Shown here: positions 9,750-18,748 of the stretch, piece after piece
Numbering within the stretch: the first letter of the stretch is position 1
Layout: the number at the start of each line of letters is the position of its first letter
From: Rubrivivax sp.
Lineage (GTDB): Bacteria; Pseudomonadota; Gammaproteobacteria; Burkholderiales; Burkholderiaceae
Length of the DNA stretch: 64,000 bases
NCBI GenBank assembly: GCA_016790225.1
Contig: JAEUOZ010000013.1
Span: 34,917-98,916, forward strand
Direction: 5' to 3'
Program-made: the position numbers and the translations under genes
Notes under the pieces: generated by a model
The model's input: the letters and a program-made list of their open reading frames with translations, nothing else
The model's database searches: none
Told to the model about the DNA's origin: nothing

Positions 9750-11825
9750 ATGTATGCCCTGTTCGAAGATGCCGGCAAGTTTCTCGCCGGGCGCGTGATG
9801 ACCGAAGCCGAGTCTTCGCTCCAGCTGGAGCTGGATTCGGGCAAGCGCGTCAAGGTGAAGGCTGCCCATGTCCTGCTGCGCTTCGAGAAGCCCGCGCCGG
9901 CTGAATTGATCGCGGCCGGGCAACGCCTGGCCAACGAGATCGATCTGGATCTGGCCTGGGAGTTTGCGCCTGAGGGCGATTTCGGCTTTGCCGACCTGGC
10001 GCGCGACTATTTCGAGGCCTCGGCCGGGCTGGACAAGCAGGCCGCCGCGCTGTTTCGCCTGTTCGAGGCGCCGCACTACTTCCGCCGGGTCGGCAAGGGC
10101 GTCTTCAAGAAGGCGCCGGAAGAGACCGTGAAGGCCGCGCTGCTGGGCATCGAGCGCAAGAAGCAGCAGGCGGCGCAGATCGAGGCCTGGGCCGCGGAAC
10201 TGGTCGCCGGCCAGTGCCCGCCGCCGGTGCGAGAGCAGCTCTACCGCATCCTCTTCAAGCCGGACAAGAACGGCCCCGAATACAAGGCCGTGGTCGAAGC
10301 CGCCCGGCAGTCGCAGCGCGCGCCGCTGGATCTGCTGATGGGCGCGGGCGCCATCGACAGCGCCTACCAGTTCCACTGGCGGCGCTTCCTGTTCGAGCAG
10401 TTTCCCAAGGGCACGGGCTTCCCGGCGCTGCCGGTTCCACCGATCGCCGGCGGGCCGTTGCCGCTGGCAAACGTGCAGGCCTTCTCCATCGACGACTCCC
10501 ACACCACCGAGATCGACGACGCGCTCTCGGTGCAGGGCCTGGGCAGCGGCACAGTGACGATGGGCATCCACATCGCGGCGCCGGCGCTGGCCATCGCGCC
10601 CGGTTCGGCCGTGGATGCGGTGGCGCGCGAGCGGCTGTCCACGGTCTACATGCCGGGCTGGAAGCTCACGATGCTGCCGGACGACATCGTGCAGGCCTAC
10701 ACGCTGACCGAAGGCCGCCCCTGCGCGGCCGTGAGCCTGTATGTGACGCTGGACGAGGCCACGCTGGAGATCCGCTCTCGCGAGACGCGCCTGGAGCAGG
10801 TGCCCATCGCCGCGAACCTGCGGCACGACCGGCTGGACAGCGTCGTCACTGAAGACTCGCTCACCGGTGCCGCCGCGGCCGATTACGCCTTTGCGCCTGA
10901 GCTGGCGTTCTGCTTCCGGCTGGCGCGGCACCTGAAGGCGCAGCGCGAGCAGGTGCGCGGCAAGCCCGAGACCTTCAACCGGCCGGACTACAACTTCCGG
11001 CTGGACGGTGGCGGCGGCGAACCCGATGGCAGCGAGACGGTGCTCATCAGCACGCGCCAGCGGGGCGCGCCGCTGGACCTGATCGTCGCCGAGGCAATGA
11101 TCCTGGCCAACAGCAGCTGGGGCGCGTGGCTGGCGGAGCTGGGCGTGCCCGGCATCTACCGCAGCCAGGCCAGCCTCGCGCCGGGCATCAAGGTGCGCAT
11201 GGGCACAAAGCCGGCGCCGCATGCCGGCATGGGCGTGGCGAGTTACGCGTGGTCGACCTCGCCGCTGCGCCGCTACGTTGACCTGGTGAACCAGTGGCAG
11301 ATCATCGCCTGCGCCCGCCATGGTCGCACCGCTGCTCTGGCAGCCGCCTTCAAGCCGCGTGACGCCACGCTGCTGGCGATCGTCTCCAACTTCGACGCCG
11401 CCTACACGGCCTACAACGGCTACCAGAATGCGATCGAGCGTTTCTGGACGCTGCGCTGGCTGCAGCAGAACGAGGTCCAGGAACTCGAAGCCTCGGTCAT
11501 GAAGGACGGTCTGGTGCGCGCCGAGACGCTGCCGCTGGTGTTCCGCGTGCCGGGCTGCGAAGGGCTGCCGCGCGGCACGCGGGTGCGCGCCCGCATCGGC
11601 GGCTTCGACCTGCTGACGCTGGATGTCTTCACCTCGCTGGCGGCGCGCCTCGATGCGGCGCCGCCGCTGACGCCGGAAGCCGCCGACGAGGAAGACGATG
11701 CGTCGGAAGCGGCGGCACCGTTGACGCTGGCCATCGAAGTCGACGAATCCGGCCCCGAGCCGGCGGCGACCGATGCGGCGGGTGGCGCCTCACCGGTGGC
11801 GGCCACGGCCGCACTGGGCGGCTGA
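9750..11825 (+). CDS. RNB-domain (RNase II family) exoribonuclease
   Basis: This 691-residue protein has a central RNB catalytic domain. The metal-binding segment FSIDDSHTTEIDDALSV (about residues 247-263) supplies the aspartates, followed by VTMGIHIAAPA, PGWKLTMLPDDI and the arginine-rich STSPLRRYVDLVNQWQ. N- and C-terminal RNA-binding parts are less conserved than in RNase R, and the acidic/alanine-rich tail (after ~645) has no clear S1 domain. The family degrades RNA 3' to 5'. Its place before tonB-aroE-mtgA is usual in Burkholderiales. GACAAT ends eight bases before the ATG with no Shine-Dalgarno. Confidence 0.9.
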   Translation: MYALFEDAGKFLAGRVMTEAESSLQLELDSGKRVKVKAAHVLLRFEKPAPAELIAAGQRLANEIDLDLAWEFAPEGDFGFADLARDYFEASAGLDKQAAALFRLFEAPHYFRRVGKGVFKKAPEETVKAALLGIERKKQQAAQIEAWAAELVAGQCPPPVREQLYRILFKPDKNGPEYKAVVEAARQSQRAPLDLLMGAGAIDSAYQFHWRRFLFEQFPKGTGFPALPVPPIAGGPLPLANVQAFSIDDSHTTEIDDALSVQGLGSGTVTMGIHIAAPALAIAPGSAVDAVARERLSTVYMPGWKLTMLPDDIVQAYTLTEGRPCAAVSLYVTLDEATLEIRSRETRLEQVPIAANLRHDRLDSVVTEDSLTGAAAADYAFAPELAFCFRLARHLKAQREQVRGKPETFNRPDYNFRLDGGGGEPDGSETVLISTRQRGAPLDLIVAEAMILANSSWGAWLAELGVPGIYRSQASLAPGIKVRMGTKPAPHAGMGVASYAWSTSPLRRYVDLVNQWQIIACARHGRTAALAAAFKPRDATLLAIVSNFDAAYTAYNGYQNAIERFWTLRWLQQNEVQELEASVMKDGLVRAETLPLVFRVPGCEGLPRGTRVRARIGGFDLLTLDVFTSLAARLDAAPPLTPEAADEEDDASEAAAPLTLAIEVDESGPEPAATDAAGGASPVAATAALGG

Positions 11826-11891
11826 GGCAGGCCAGGCCGCGCGGCTGAGCCAGCAGACCTCTACAGCAGGAGCACGGCGCGGAAGCGGATC

Positions 11892-12755
11892 ATGGCGGGC
11901 TGGCTGAGCAGGATCACCACGTTGCAGTGGGCCTTGGGCATTTCGGTGGCGCTCCATGCGGGGCTGATGACGTTTCGCTTCGTCGATCCGCAAGCCTTCA
12001 ACCGCACCTTTGCCGATACGCCACTCGAGGTCATCCTGGTCAACGCGCGCTCGACCGAGGCGCCAACCCAGGCCCAGGCCATCGCCCAGGCGACGCTGGC
12101 CGGCGGCGGCGATGCGCTCAGCGGCCGCGCCACCTCGCCGCTGCCGCCGGCCGTCAACTTCGAGAGCGGTGACGCGATCGAGGAAGCCCGGCGCCGCATC
12201 GAGCAGATGCAGCGGGAACAGCAGCAGTTGCTGACCAGCATCCGGCGCGAGCTGGCGCTGCTGCCGCCGCCCGACCCGCGGCGTGAAGAATCGGGCGATC
12301 CGCACGAGCGCGAGATCCAGGAGCGTCGGCGTCAGCTGCTGCGCGTGCTGGCCGAGATCGAGAAGCGCATCAACGAAGAGAATGCGCGCCCCAAGAAGCG
12401 CTACATCTCGCCGGCCACGCGCGAGGCGGTTTATGCCATCTACTACGACGCGCTGCGCCGGCGCATCGAAGACCGCGGCACGCGCGACTTCCCCGAGGTC
12501 AACGGCCGCAAGCTCTATGGCGAGCTGACCATGAATGTGACGGTGGCTGCCGACGGCAAGGTGGTGGAGGCCGAGGTGGTGCGCAGTTCGGGCTCTCGCC
12601 AGCTGGACGCGCGCGCCGTCGCCATCGTCTACGCGGCAGCGCCCTACGGCCCGTTCACCGAGGCGATGCGGACACAGGCCGACCAGATCGTCGTCACCTC
12701 GCGCTTCCGCTTCACGCGCGAGGACGCGCTGGCCACCACCCTGACGGCCAATTGA
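11892..12755 (+). CDS. TonB-like energy transducer protein
   Basis: This 287-residue protein has an N-terminal membrane anchor (LQWALGISVALHAGLMTF), a long charged, coiled-coil-prone periplasmic region (residues ~95-160, rich in E, R and Q), and a C-terminal TonB-like domain with GELTMNVTVAADGKVVEAEVVRSSGS (split here by domain, not by function) and the closing FRFTRED. TonB proteins couple the inner-membrane proton motive force to outer-membrane transport. No exbB or exbD is adjacent, and a proline-rich spacer is missing, so a structural or partner-specific TonB-family role is possible. Confidence 0.8.
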   Translation: MAGWLSRITTLQWALGISVALHAGLMTFRFVDPQAFNRTFADTPLEVILVNARSTEAPTQAQAIAQATLAGGGDALSGRATSPLPPAVNFESGDAIEEARRRIEQMQREQQQLLTSIRRELALLPPPDPRREESGDPHEREIQERRRQLLRVLAEIEKRINEENARPKKRYISPATREAVYAIYYDALRRRIEDRGTRDFPEVNGRKLYGELTMNVTVAADGKVVEAEVVRSSGSRQLDARAVAIVYAAAPYGPFTEAMRTQADQIVVTSRFRFTREDALATTLTAN

Positions 12756-12769
12756 AGGCCCTGACTGCC

Positions 12770-13648
12770 ATGCTGGCCGATGCGGATCGCTACTTCGTGC
12801 TGGGCAACCCGGTTGCCCACAGCCAGTCGCCCTTCATCCACCAGGCCTTTGCGCAGCAGACGGGCCAGCGGCTGATCTACGACCGCCGCTGGTGCCCGAT
12901 GGATGGCTTCGAGGCGGCGGTGCGTGCGCTGGCGGGAGACACCGAAGGCGGCCGCGTGCGCGGCTGCAATGTCACCGTGCCGTTCAAGTTCGAGGTGCCC
13001 GCGCTGGCCCGCGTGCTCACCCCGCGCGCTGCGCTGGCGCAGGCGGCCAATGTGCTGCGCTTCGATGCCGACGGCTGGCTGGCCGACAACACCGATGGCA
13101 TCGGGCTGATGCGCGATCTGCAGCAGCACGAAGGGCTGGATCTGCGGGGGCGCGAGGTGCTGGTGATCGGCGCCGGCGGCGCGGCGGCCGGTGTGCTGGG
13201 CGCTCTGCTGGAGTGCAGCCCGGCGCGGGTCCATGTCGCCAACCGCAGCCCGGCGCGCGCCGAAGCGCTGGTCGCCCGACACGCGACCCTGGCCCAGGCC
13301 CATTCGGTGGCCCTGACCGCCGGCGCGCTGGATGCGCTGTCTTCCGGCGCGATCCCGGCCTTCGATCTGTGGATCAACGCCAGCGCCTCCAGCCTGGCCG
13401 GCGCGGCCTCTCCGGCGCCGGCTGTGGTGATGGCGCCGGGGGCGGTGGTCGTGGACCTGATGTACGGCGCGGCGGCTGAACCCTTCCTGGCCTGGGCCCG
13501 GACGCAGGGCGCTTCGCGGACGGTGGATGGCCTGGGCATGCTGGTGGAGCAGGCGGCCGAGGCCTTTTTCCTCTGGCGCGGCGTGCGGCCGCAGACAGCG
13601 CCGGTGCTGGCCGCCCTGCGCGAGCGGCTGCGGGCGGCCACGCCATGA
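12770..13648 (+). CDS. aroE: Shikimate dehydrogenase
   Basis: AroE reduces 3-dehydroshikimate to shikimate with NADPH in the aromatic amino-acid pathway. Motifs include GNPVAHSQSPFIH for substrate binding, the catalytic Lys in CNVTVPFKFE, the DNTDGIG loop, GAGGAAAGVLGALLE for nucleotide binding, and VVDLMYG. The ATG at 12770 gives 292 residues and has GAAGG about eleven bases upstream. A TTG at 12752 overlapping the previous stop would add six residues and is less likely. The stop codon overlaps the ATG of a 30-codon frame leading to mtgA. Confidence 0.94.
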   Translation: MLADADRYFVLGNPVAHSQSPFIHQAFAQQTGQRLIYDRRWCPMDGFEAAVRALAGDTEGGRVRGCNVTVPFKFEVPALARVLTPRAALAQAANVLRFDADGWLADNTDGIGLMRDLQQHEGLDLRGREVLVIGAGGAAAGVLGALLECSPARVHVANRSPARAEALVARHATLAQAHSVALTAGALDALSSGAIPAFDLWINASASSLAGAASPAPAVVMAPGAVVVDLMYGAAAEPFLAWARTQGASRTVDGLGMLVEQAAEAFFLWRGVRPQTAPVLAALRERLRAATP

Positions 13649-13737
13649 GGCCTGCGGTGGCGGTGGCGGCGGCGGCGGTGGCGGCGGCGATGGCCAGACC
13701 TCCGGGCGACGCGGCGGCGGAGACCGCGCGGCCGTGA
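13645..13737 (+). CDS. 30-codon alanine/valine-rich frame bridging aroE and mtgA (possible leader peptide)
   Basis: An ATG at 13645 overlaps the aroE stop (ATGA). It opens a frame of 30 codons, beginning MRPAVAVAAAAVAAAMARPP. Its TGA at 13735-13737 overlaps the GTG start of mtgA (GTGA). The middle is a GCG/GTG-rich low-complexity tract. The perfect overlap at both ends would allow ribosomes to pass from aroE to mtgA by re-initiation. The peptide has no recognised relatives, and the tract could simply be expanded GC-rich sequence. Confidence 0.3.
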   Translation: MRPAVAVAAAAVAAAMARPPGDAAAETARP

Positions 13738-14483
13738 AGCCCGTGCTGAGCTTTCTGGCCCGTGCCGTGGCCCTGCTGCTGCTGAGCCTGATCGCGCTGC
13801 AGCTCTTCTTCGTGCTGCGCATCGCGATGATGCTGGTGATCGACCCGCAGTCCACGAGCTTTCAGCGCAGCGAAGCGCGGCGCATCATCGGCGAGAAGAA
13901 CGATCTGCCCTGGCGCCAGGCCTGGGTGCCTGCAGCGCGCATCTCCGATCACCTCAAGCGCGCCGTGATCGCCAGCGAGGACGGCAGCTTTGCCGAGCAT
14001 GGCGGCGTGGATTGGGACTCGCTGGAAAAGGCCTGGGAGCGCAATCAGAAGGCCGAAGCCGCCGCCGAACGCCGGCAGGCACGCGCGCCCGCCAGCGCGC
14101 CCGCGGTGGAGGCCAAGGTCGTGGGCGGCTCGACGATCACGCAGCAGCTGGCCAAGAACCTGCTGCTCTCCGGCGAGCGCACGGTGTTGCGCAAGGCGCA
14201 GGAGTTCGTGCTCACGCTGGCGCTGGAGGGTCTCTTGAGCAAGGCCCGCATCCTGGAGATCTACCTGAACAGCGTGGAGTGGGGCGAAGGGGTGTTCGGC
14301 GCGCAAGCCGCGGCCCAGCACTACTTCCGCACCGATGCCGACAAGCTGAGTGCCTACCAGGCTGCACGCCTGGCGGTCATGCTGCCGGCGCCCAAGCGCT
14401 TCGAGAAGCGGCCGGGCTCCGCCTACCTGGCCGCGCGAAGTGCGACCGTGATGGCGCGCATGAATTCGGTCGCTCTGCCTTGA
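13734..14483 (+). CDS. mtgA: Monofunctional peptidoglycan glycosyltransferase
   Basis: MtgA polymerises lipid II into glycan strands at the inner membrane. The 249-residue GT51 protein has one N-terminal membrane anchor (VLSFLARAVALLLLSLIA) and the catalytic motifs AVIASEDGSFAEHGGVDW (Glu nucleophile), GGSTITQQLAKNLLLS, and RILEIYLNSVEWGEGVFG. The start is GTG; the frame continues upstream through a glycine-coding repeat without a start codon, so a longer protein is unlikely. About 30 extra residues between the first two motifs (alanine- and arginine-rich) make a linker longer than usual. Placement after aroE is conserved in Burkholderiales. Confidence 0.94.
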   Translation: MKPVLSFLARAVALLLLSLIALQLFFVLRIAMMLVIDPQSTSFQRSEARRIIGEKNDLPWRQAWVPAARISDHLKRAVIASEDGSFAEHGGVDWDSLEKAWERNQKAEAAAERRQARAPASAPAVEAKVVGGSTITQQLAKNLLLSGERTVLRKAQEFVLTLALEGLLSKARILEIYLNSVEWGEGVFGAQAAAQHYFRTDADKLSAYQAARLAVMLPAPKRFEKRPGSAYLAARSATVMARMNSVALP

Positions 14484-14509
14484 GAATCAGTCTGCAAGGC
14501 ACACGGAAC

Positions 14510-15109
14510 ATGAGCGCCGACGACACCCCTGATGAACTGGCCCAGGAAGCCGCCCGGCTGGTGGTGGACGAAGGCCTGGAATACGGCCCGGCCAAGGCCA
14601 AGGCGGCCCGCAGCCTGGGGCTGCGCCGCGCGCGCTGGCCGAACAACGAAAGTGTCGAAGATGCCGTGCGCGAGCACCTGGCGCTCTTCTGTGGCGAGAC
14701 CCAGCCTCAGGAACTGGCAGCGCTGCGCGAGGTCGCCCTGCAGTGGATGCAGCGGCTGGCCGCCTTCCATCCGCATCTGGCGGGCGCGGTCTGGCGCGGG
14801 ACCGCCACGCGGCTGTCCGCCGTGCTGATCGATCTGTATTGCGACGATCCCAAGATGGCGCCTATCGAGCTGCTGAACCTGGGCATTGCCGTCGATTTCG
14901 ACGCGGCGCCGGACGGCAGCGATGAACCCGTGCCGGTGCTCAGCGTCAGCAGCCGATCTGCGGCGCTGGGCGAGACGGTGCCGGTGCACCTGTTCGTCCG
15001 GGATCGGGATGATCTGCGCGGCGCGCTCAAGCCCGATGCGCGCGGCCACAGCTGGCGCGGCGATCGCGAGGCCTTGCTGCGACGCATGGCGCAGGAGCTG
15101 CCGACATGA
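14510..15109 (+). CDS. Conserved hypothetical protein (nucleotidyltransferase-like)
   Basis: This 199-residue cytoplasmic protein has no signal peptide or membrane segment. The middle part, HPHLAGAVWRGTATRLSAVL followed by IDLYCDDPK, resembles the G-T-x-R-x-S strand-loop of minimal nucleotidyltransferase folds, and related proteins are commonly hypothetical in Burkholderiales, where they precede a TlpA gene. The N-terminal half is helical. Catalytic aspartates are not clearly placed, so activity is doubtful. Its stop overlaps the tlpA start (ATGA), suggesting coupling. Function unknown. Confidence 0.7.
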   Translation: MSADDTPDELAQEAARLVVDEGLEYGPAKAKAARSLGLRRARWPNNESVEDAVREHLALFCGETQPQELAALREVALQWMQRLAAFHPHLAGAVWRGTATRLSAVLIDLYCDDPKMAPIELLNLGIAVDFDAAPDGSDEPVPVLSVSSRSAALGETVPVHLFVRDRDDLRGALKPDARGHSWRGDREALLRRMAQELPT

Positions 15110-15681
15110 ACCGGCGCGGCCTGGCGCTGGTTTCCGTCGCCACGCTGGCAGCGGCCGCAGGCGGTGTCTGGCGCTGGCGGCAGGAGGCCGCCCAGGGTGA
15201 GCTGGCGTCTGTACCGGAGTCCGCGCCGGGGGCGGATGCGGGTGTTCGTGCGTCGGCAGCCTTCAGTCTCTGGGATCAGCAGGTGGAGCGCCTCGACGGC
15301 AGCACGCTCGCGCTGTCCAGCCTGCGTGGCCGGCGCCTGCTGGTCAATTTCTGGGCCACCTGGTGCCCGCCCTGCGTGCGCGAGATGCCGCTCTTCGAAC
15401 AGTTCCACCGCGAGCATGGCGGCGCCGCAAACGCGCGCGCTTGGCAGGTGCTGGGCCTGGCCATCGACCGGCGTGAGGCGGTGGCGGCCTTCCTGCAGCG
15501 TCAACCGGTGTCCTATCCGATCGGCCTGGCGGGCCTGGACGGCACGCAATGGAGCCGCGAGCTGGGCAACGACAAGGGCGGGCTGCCCTTCACGGTGGCC
15601 TTTGACGCCCAGGGGCGCGTGCTGCAGCGCAAGCTGGGAGAAATCTCAGAAATGGAACTCAAGGCATGGGCTGCCTTGTAG
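15106..15681 (+). CDS. tlpA: TlpA-family thiol:disulfide oxidoreductase
   Basis: This 191-residue membrane-anchored thioredoxin-like protein starts with an uncleaved or lipid-free N-terminal hydrophobic segment (RRGLALVSVATLAAAAGGV). The periplasmic domain carries NFWATWCPPCVREMPLF with the CPPC redox pair, the cis-Pro region GGLPFTVAFDAQG, and the usual beta-strand after the active site. Such proteins reduce disulfides in the periplasm, often for cytochrome c maturation. It overlaps the upstream hypothetical gene by four bases. In related genomes aroQ usually follows; here there is only a 287-bp non-coding gap. Confidence 0.9.
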   Translation: MNRRGLALVSVATLAAAAGGVWRWRQEAAQGELASVPESAPGADAGVRASAAFSLWDQQVERLDGSTLALSSLRGRRLLVNFWATWCPPCVREMPLFEQFHREHGGAANARAWQVLGLAIDRREAVAAFLQRQPVSYPIGLAGLDGTQWSRELGNDKGGLPFTVAFDAQGRVLQRKLGEISEMELKAWAAL

Positions 15682-15726
15682 ATCGCTGCCACGGCGCCTG
15701 CCGGCTGTCAATCGGTCCTTTTTGAT

Positions 15727-15903
15727 CCAACGTCATCGAATCTGTGCGGTTTTGCGCGAAACTCCGCGCTCCCTGAAGACAGCCAGATGACGGATGCCGG
15801 CGATCAGTACCGGCCCGGGCAGCGCCAAGCACACCAGGCCCGCCTGTCTTGTGCCGAGGTTGAGTGCTGTTAGGCGCTGTACTTTCTCATTCGATGACGT
15901 TGG
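15727..15903. repeat. Exact 15-bp inverted repeat flanking 147 bp upstream of accB
   Basis: CCAACGTCATCGAAT at 15727-15741 has its exact reverse complement at 15889-15903. The enclosed 147 bp has no convincing reading frame. An unmutated 15-bp arm at this distance is unlikely by chance, so the unit could be a small non-autonomous insertion, a paired operator or a long-range RNA stem in the accB leader. Direct duplications of flanking bases, expected for a transposon, were not seen. Confidence 0.6.
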
Positions 15904-15968
15904 GCGCGTGAAGACGCCTTGCCGCCGGAGCTCTGGCTTCGCGCGGCCACACAGAGGACGGAGCTCGC

Positions 15969-16439
15969 ATGGATCTGCGCAAACTGAAAACTCTGATCGA
16001 TCTGGTATCGGAGTCGAACATCTCCGAGCTGGAGATCACCGAAGCCGAAGGCAAGGTGCGCATCGTGAAGGCCAGTCCGGCCACCGTGATGCCCCATGCG
16101 GGCATGACGATCATGCAGGCCAGCGCCCCGACGAGCATGGCCCCCCTGCAGGCCGCCACCATGCCGGCGGCTGCTCCGCTGGCAGCAGAACCGGCCGCGC
16201 CGGAGGTCAAGACCATCAAGTCGCCGATGGTCGGTACCTTCTATCGCTCGGCCAGCCCCGGCGCCAAGTCGTTTGTCGATGTCGGCACCGAGGTCAAGGC
16301 CGGCCAGCCGGTGTGCATCATCGAAGCGATGAAGATCATGAACGAGATCGAGGCCGATCTCGATGGCCGCATCCTCAAGATCCTCTGCGAAAACGGTCAG
16401 GCCGTCGAGTTTGGCCAGCCCTTGTTCATCGTCGAGTAA
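15969..16439 (+). CDS. accB: Biotin carboxyl carrier protein of acetyl-CoA carboxylase
   Basis: AccB carries the biotin of acetyl-CoA carboxylase, the first step of fatty-acid synthesis. The 156-residue protein starts MDLRKLKTLIDLVSESNISE, the standard N-terminal arm, followed by a methionine/alanine/proline-rich linker (about 38-75) and the biotinyl domain with VKSPMVGTFYRS-like sequence (here KSPMVGTFYRSASPGAK) and EAMKIMNEI, in which K122 is the biotinylation site. GAGGACGGAG precedes the ATG. accC follows 30 bp later, so the two form an operon. Confidence 0.97.
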   Translation: MDLRKLKTLIDLVSESNISELEITEAEGKVRIVKASPATVMPHAGMTIMQASAPTSMAPLQAATMPAAAPLAAEPAAPEVKTIKSPMVGTFYRSASPGAKSFVDVGTEVKAGQPVCIIEAMKIMNEIEADLDGRILKILCENGQAVEFGQPLFIVE

Positions 16440-16469
16440 CGCCTGGTCGGCGATCGGGTTGCGCGCACC

Positions 16470-17819
16470 ATGTTCAAGAAGATTCTCATTGCCAACCGCG
16501 GAGAGATCGCGCTGCGGATCCAGCGCGCCTGCCGCGAGATGGGCATCCAGTCGGTGGTGGTCTATTCCGAGGCGGACCGGGAGGCGAAGTACGTCAAGCT
16601 TGCCGACGAGGCGGTCTGCATCGGGCCTGCGCCCAGCGCGCAGAGCTACCTGAACATGCCGGCCATCATCTCGACGGCCGAAGTCACGGATGCCGAGGCC
16701 ATCCACCCTGGCTACGGCTTCCTCAGCGAAAACGCCGACTTTGCCGAGCGGGTGGAAAAGAGCGGCTTCACCTTCATCGGGCCCACGCCGGAGTCGATCC
16801 GCATCATGGGAGACAAGGTCGCGGCCAAGCAGGCCATGATCAAGTCCGGCGTGCCCTGCGTTCCGGGCTCTGAAGGCGCTCTGCCGGACGACCCCAAGGA
16901 GATCGTGCGCATCGCACGCAGCATCGGCTACCCGGTCATCATCAAGGCGGCCGGCGGCGGGGGCGGCCGCGGCATGCGCGTCGTCCACACCGAGGCAGCC
17001 CTGACCCACGCGGTGCAGACCACCCGTGCCGAGGCCGGCGCGGCCTTCGGCAACCCGCTGGTCTACATGGAGAAGTACCTCGAGAACCCGAGGCACATCG
17101 AGATCCAGGTGCTGGCGGACACCCACCGCAATGCCGTCTGGCTGGGCGAGCGCGACTGCTCGATGCAGCGCCGGCACCAGAAGATCATCGAGGAAGCGCC
17201 GGCTCCCGGCATCCCGCGCCGCGTGATCGAGCGCATCGGCGACCGCTGCGCCGCGGCCTGCAAGAAGATCGGCTATCGCGGCGCCGGCACCTTCGAGTTC
17301 CTCTTCGAGAACGGCGAGTTCTATTTCATCGAGATGAATACGCGGGTGCAGGTGGAGCATCCCGTGACGGAGCAGGTCACCGGCATCGACATCGTGCAGA
17401 TGCAGATCCGCGTGGCCAGTGGCGAGAAGCTGCCGTTTGCCCAGCGCAACATCCAGATGCGAGGCCATTCGATCGAGTGCCGCATCAACGCCGAGCACCC
17501 CTACACCTATGTCCCCTCGCCCGGGCGCATCACGCTGTGGCACCCGCCCGGCGGGCCCGGCGTGCGCGTGGATTCGCACGCTTACACCAACTACACCGTG
17601 CCCCCCAACTACGATTCGATGATCGGCAAGATCATCGTCCACGGCGACACGCGCGAACAGGCACTGGCGCGGATGCGCATCGCGCTGTCGGAAACCGTGG
17701 TCGAGGGCATCCAGACCAACATCCCGCTGCACCGCGAATTGATGGCCGACTCCTCCTTCATGGCCGGCGGCACCAGCATCCATTACCTGGATGGCTGGAT
17801 GGCGCGGCGCAAGCAGTAG
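16470..17819 (+). CDS. accC: Biotin carboxylase subunit of acetyl-CoA carboxylase
   Basis: AccC uses ATP to carboxylate the biotin on AccB. The 449-residue protein shows the family start [20 protein letters not shown], the [15 protein letters not shown] segment, the glycine-rich ATP loop [14 protein letters not shown], the metal-binding [17 protein letters not shown] and VEHPVTE motifs, and the C-terminal [17 protein letters not shown]. Length is exactly that of E. coli AccC. It is in an operon with accB and probably with prmA, which starts 13 bp after its stop. Confidence 0.98.
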   Translation: MFKKILIANRGEIALRIQRACREMGIQSVVVYSEADREAKYVKLADEAVCIGPAPSAQSYLNMPAIISTAEVTDAEAIHPGYGFLSENADFAERVEKSGFTFIGPTPESIRIMGDKVAAKQAMIKSGVPCVPGSEGALPDDPKEIVRIARSIGYPVIIKAAGGGGGRGMRVVHTEAALTHAVQTTRAEAGAAFGNPLVYMEKYLENPRHIEIQVLADTHRNAVWLGERDCSMQRRHQKIIEEAPAPGIPRRVIERIGDRCAAACKKIGYRGAGTFEFLFENGEFYFIEMNTRVQVEHPVTEQVTGIDIVQMQIRVASGEKLPFAQRNIQMRGHSIECRINAEHPYTYVPSPGRITLWHPPGGPGVRVDSHAYTNYTVPPNYDSMIGKIIVHGDTREQALARMRIALSETVVEGIQTNIPLHRELMADSSFMAGGTSIHYLDGWMARRKQ

Positions 17820-17832
17820 CCCCCGGCGCGCC

Positions 17833-18732
17833 GTGTTCGAGCTCGTGCTGCGCGCGCCCCAGGCGCTGGTCGAAGACCTGTCCGACGCCTTGATGGCGGA
17901 AGCCGAGGCACTGTCGGTGTCCGTCGAGGACGCCGATGCCGGCAGCGCAAGCGAGCAGCCTCTGTTCGGTGAACCCGGCCTGCCCACGCCGCAAGCGGCG
18001 TGGGAGCGTTCAACGTTGCGCGTGCTCTTCGAATCCGAAGCGGCGGCCACCGCCGCAGCCACCTTGTTGCAGGCGCAGGCCTGGTCGGCGCAACTCGCGC
18101 TGCTGGCGATCGAGCCGGTGGCCGATGAGGATTGGGTCCGCATCACGCAATCTCAGTTTGCGCCGGTGGCCGTGACCGAGCACTTCTGGATCGTGCCCAG
18201 CTGGCACGAGGTACCGGCCCAGGCGCAGCAGGTGATCCGCCTGGATCCGGGCCTGGCCTTCGGCACCGGAACCCACCCCACGACGCGCATGTGTCTGCGC
18301 TGGGTCGCGCAGCAGGCCCCCGAACGCGCCGTCGGCTGGGATCGTGTGCTGGACTATGGCTGCGGCTCCGGCATCCTTGCCATCGCAGCGGCCCTGCACG
18401 GCGCGCGGGGTGTCGATGCGGTGGACATCGATGCAGCGGCCGTGGCCGCCACGGCGGCCAATGCGCAGGCCAACGGCGTGCTGCTGCGGGCCGGGCTGCC
18501 GGATCAGGCGCTGGGCGAGTACCCGCTGGTGCTGGCCAACATCCTGGCGGTGCCCCTGAAGCTGCTGGCGCCCTTGCTGTGCCAGCATGTGGCGCGCGGT
18601 GGCGATCTGGTGCTGGCAGGCATCCTGGCGCGCCAGGCGGACGAACTGACCGCGGCCTATGCGCCCTGGCTCGCGCTGCGTGTGCAGGACGCCGAAGAGG
18701 GCTGGATCCTCATGACCGCGAGGCGCGGCTGA
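17833..18732 (+). CDS. prmA: Ribosomal protein L11 methyltransferase
   Basis: PrmA trimethylates ribosomal protein bL11-type substrate uL11. The 299-residue protein has the N-terminal L11-recognition domain (to about residue 100), the PGLAFGTGTHPTTRMCLRW motif, and the SAM-binding motif LDYGCGSGILAIAAALHGA, followed by VDIDAAAVAATAANAQAN and LANILAVPL (the NPPY-equivalent loop). The GTG start gives the usual MFELVL beginning; no ATG is available nearby. It follows accC closely, as in many betaproteobacteria. Confidence 0.93.
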   Translation: MFELVLRAPQALVEDLSDALMAEAEALSVSVEDADAGSASEQPLFGEPGLPTPQAAWERSTLRVLFESEAAATAAATLLQAQAWSAQLALLAIEPVADEDWVRITQSQFAPVAVTEHFWIVPSWHEVPAQAQQVIRLDPGLAFGTGTHPTTRMCLRWVAQQAPERAVGWDRVLDYGCGSGILAIAAALHGARGVDAVDIDAAAVAATAANAQANGVLLRAGLPDQALGEYPLVLANILAVPLKLLAPLLCQHVARGGDLVLAGILARQADELTAAYAPWLALRVQDAEEGWILMTARRG

Positions 18733-18748
18733 TGCTTGCGCTGCGGCT

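Noticed and set aside
13651..13692. A glycine-rich N-terminal extension of MtgA
   Set aside because: The mtgA frame reads glycines through the GGC/GGT tract but has no start codon upstream within reach; the GTG at 13734 gives the normal membrane-anchor start.
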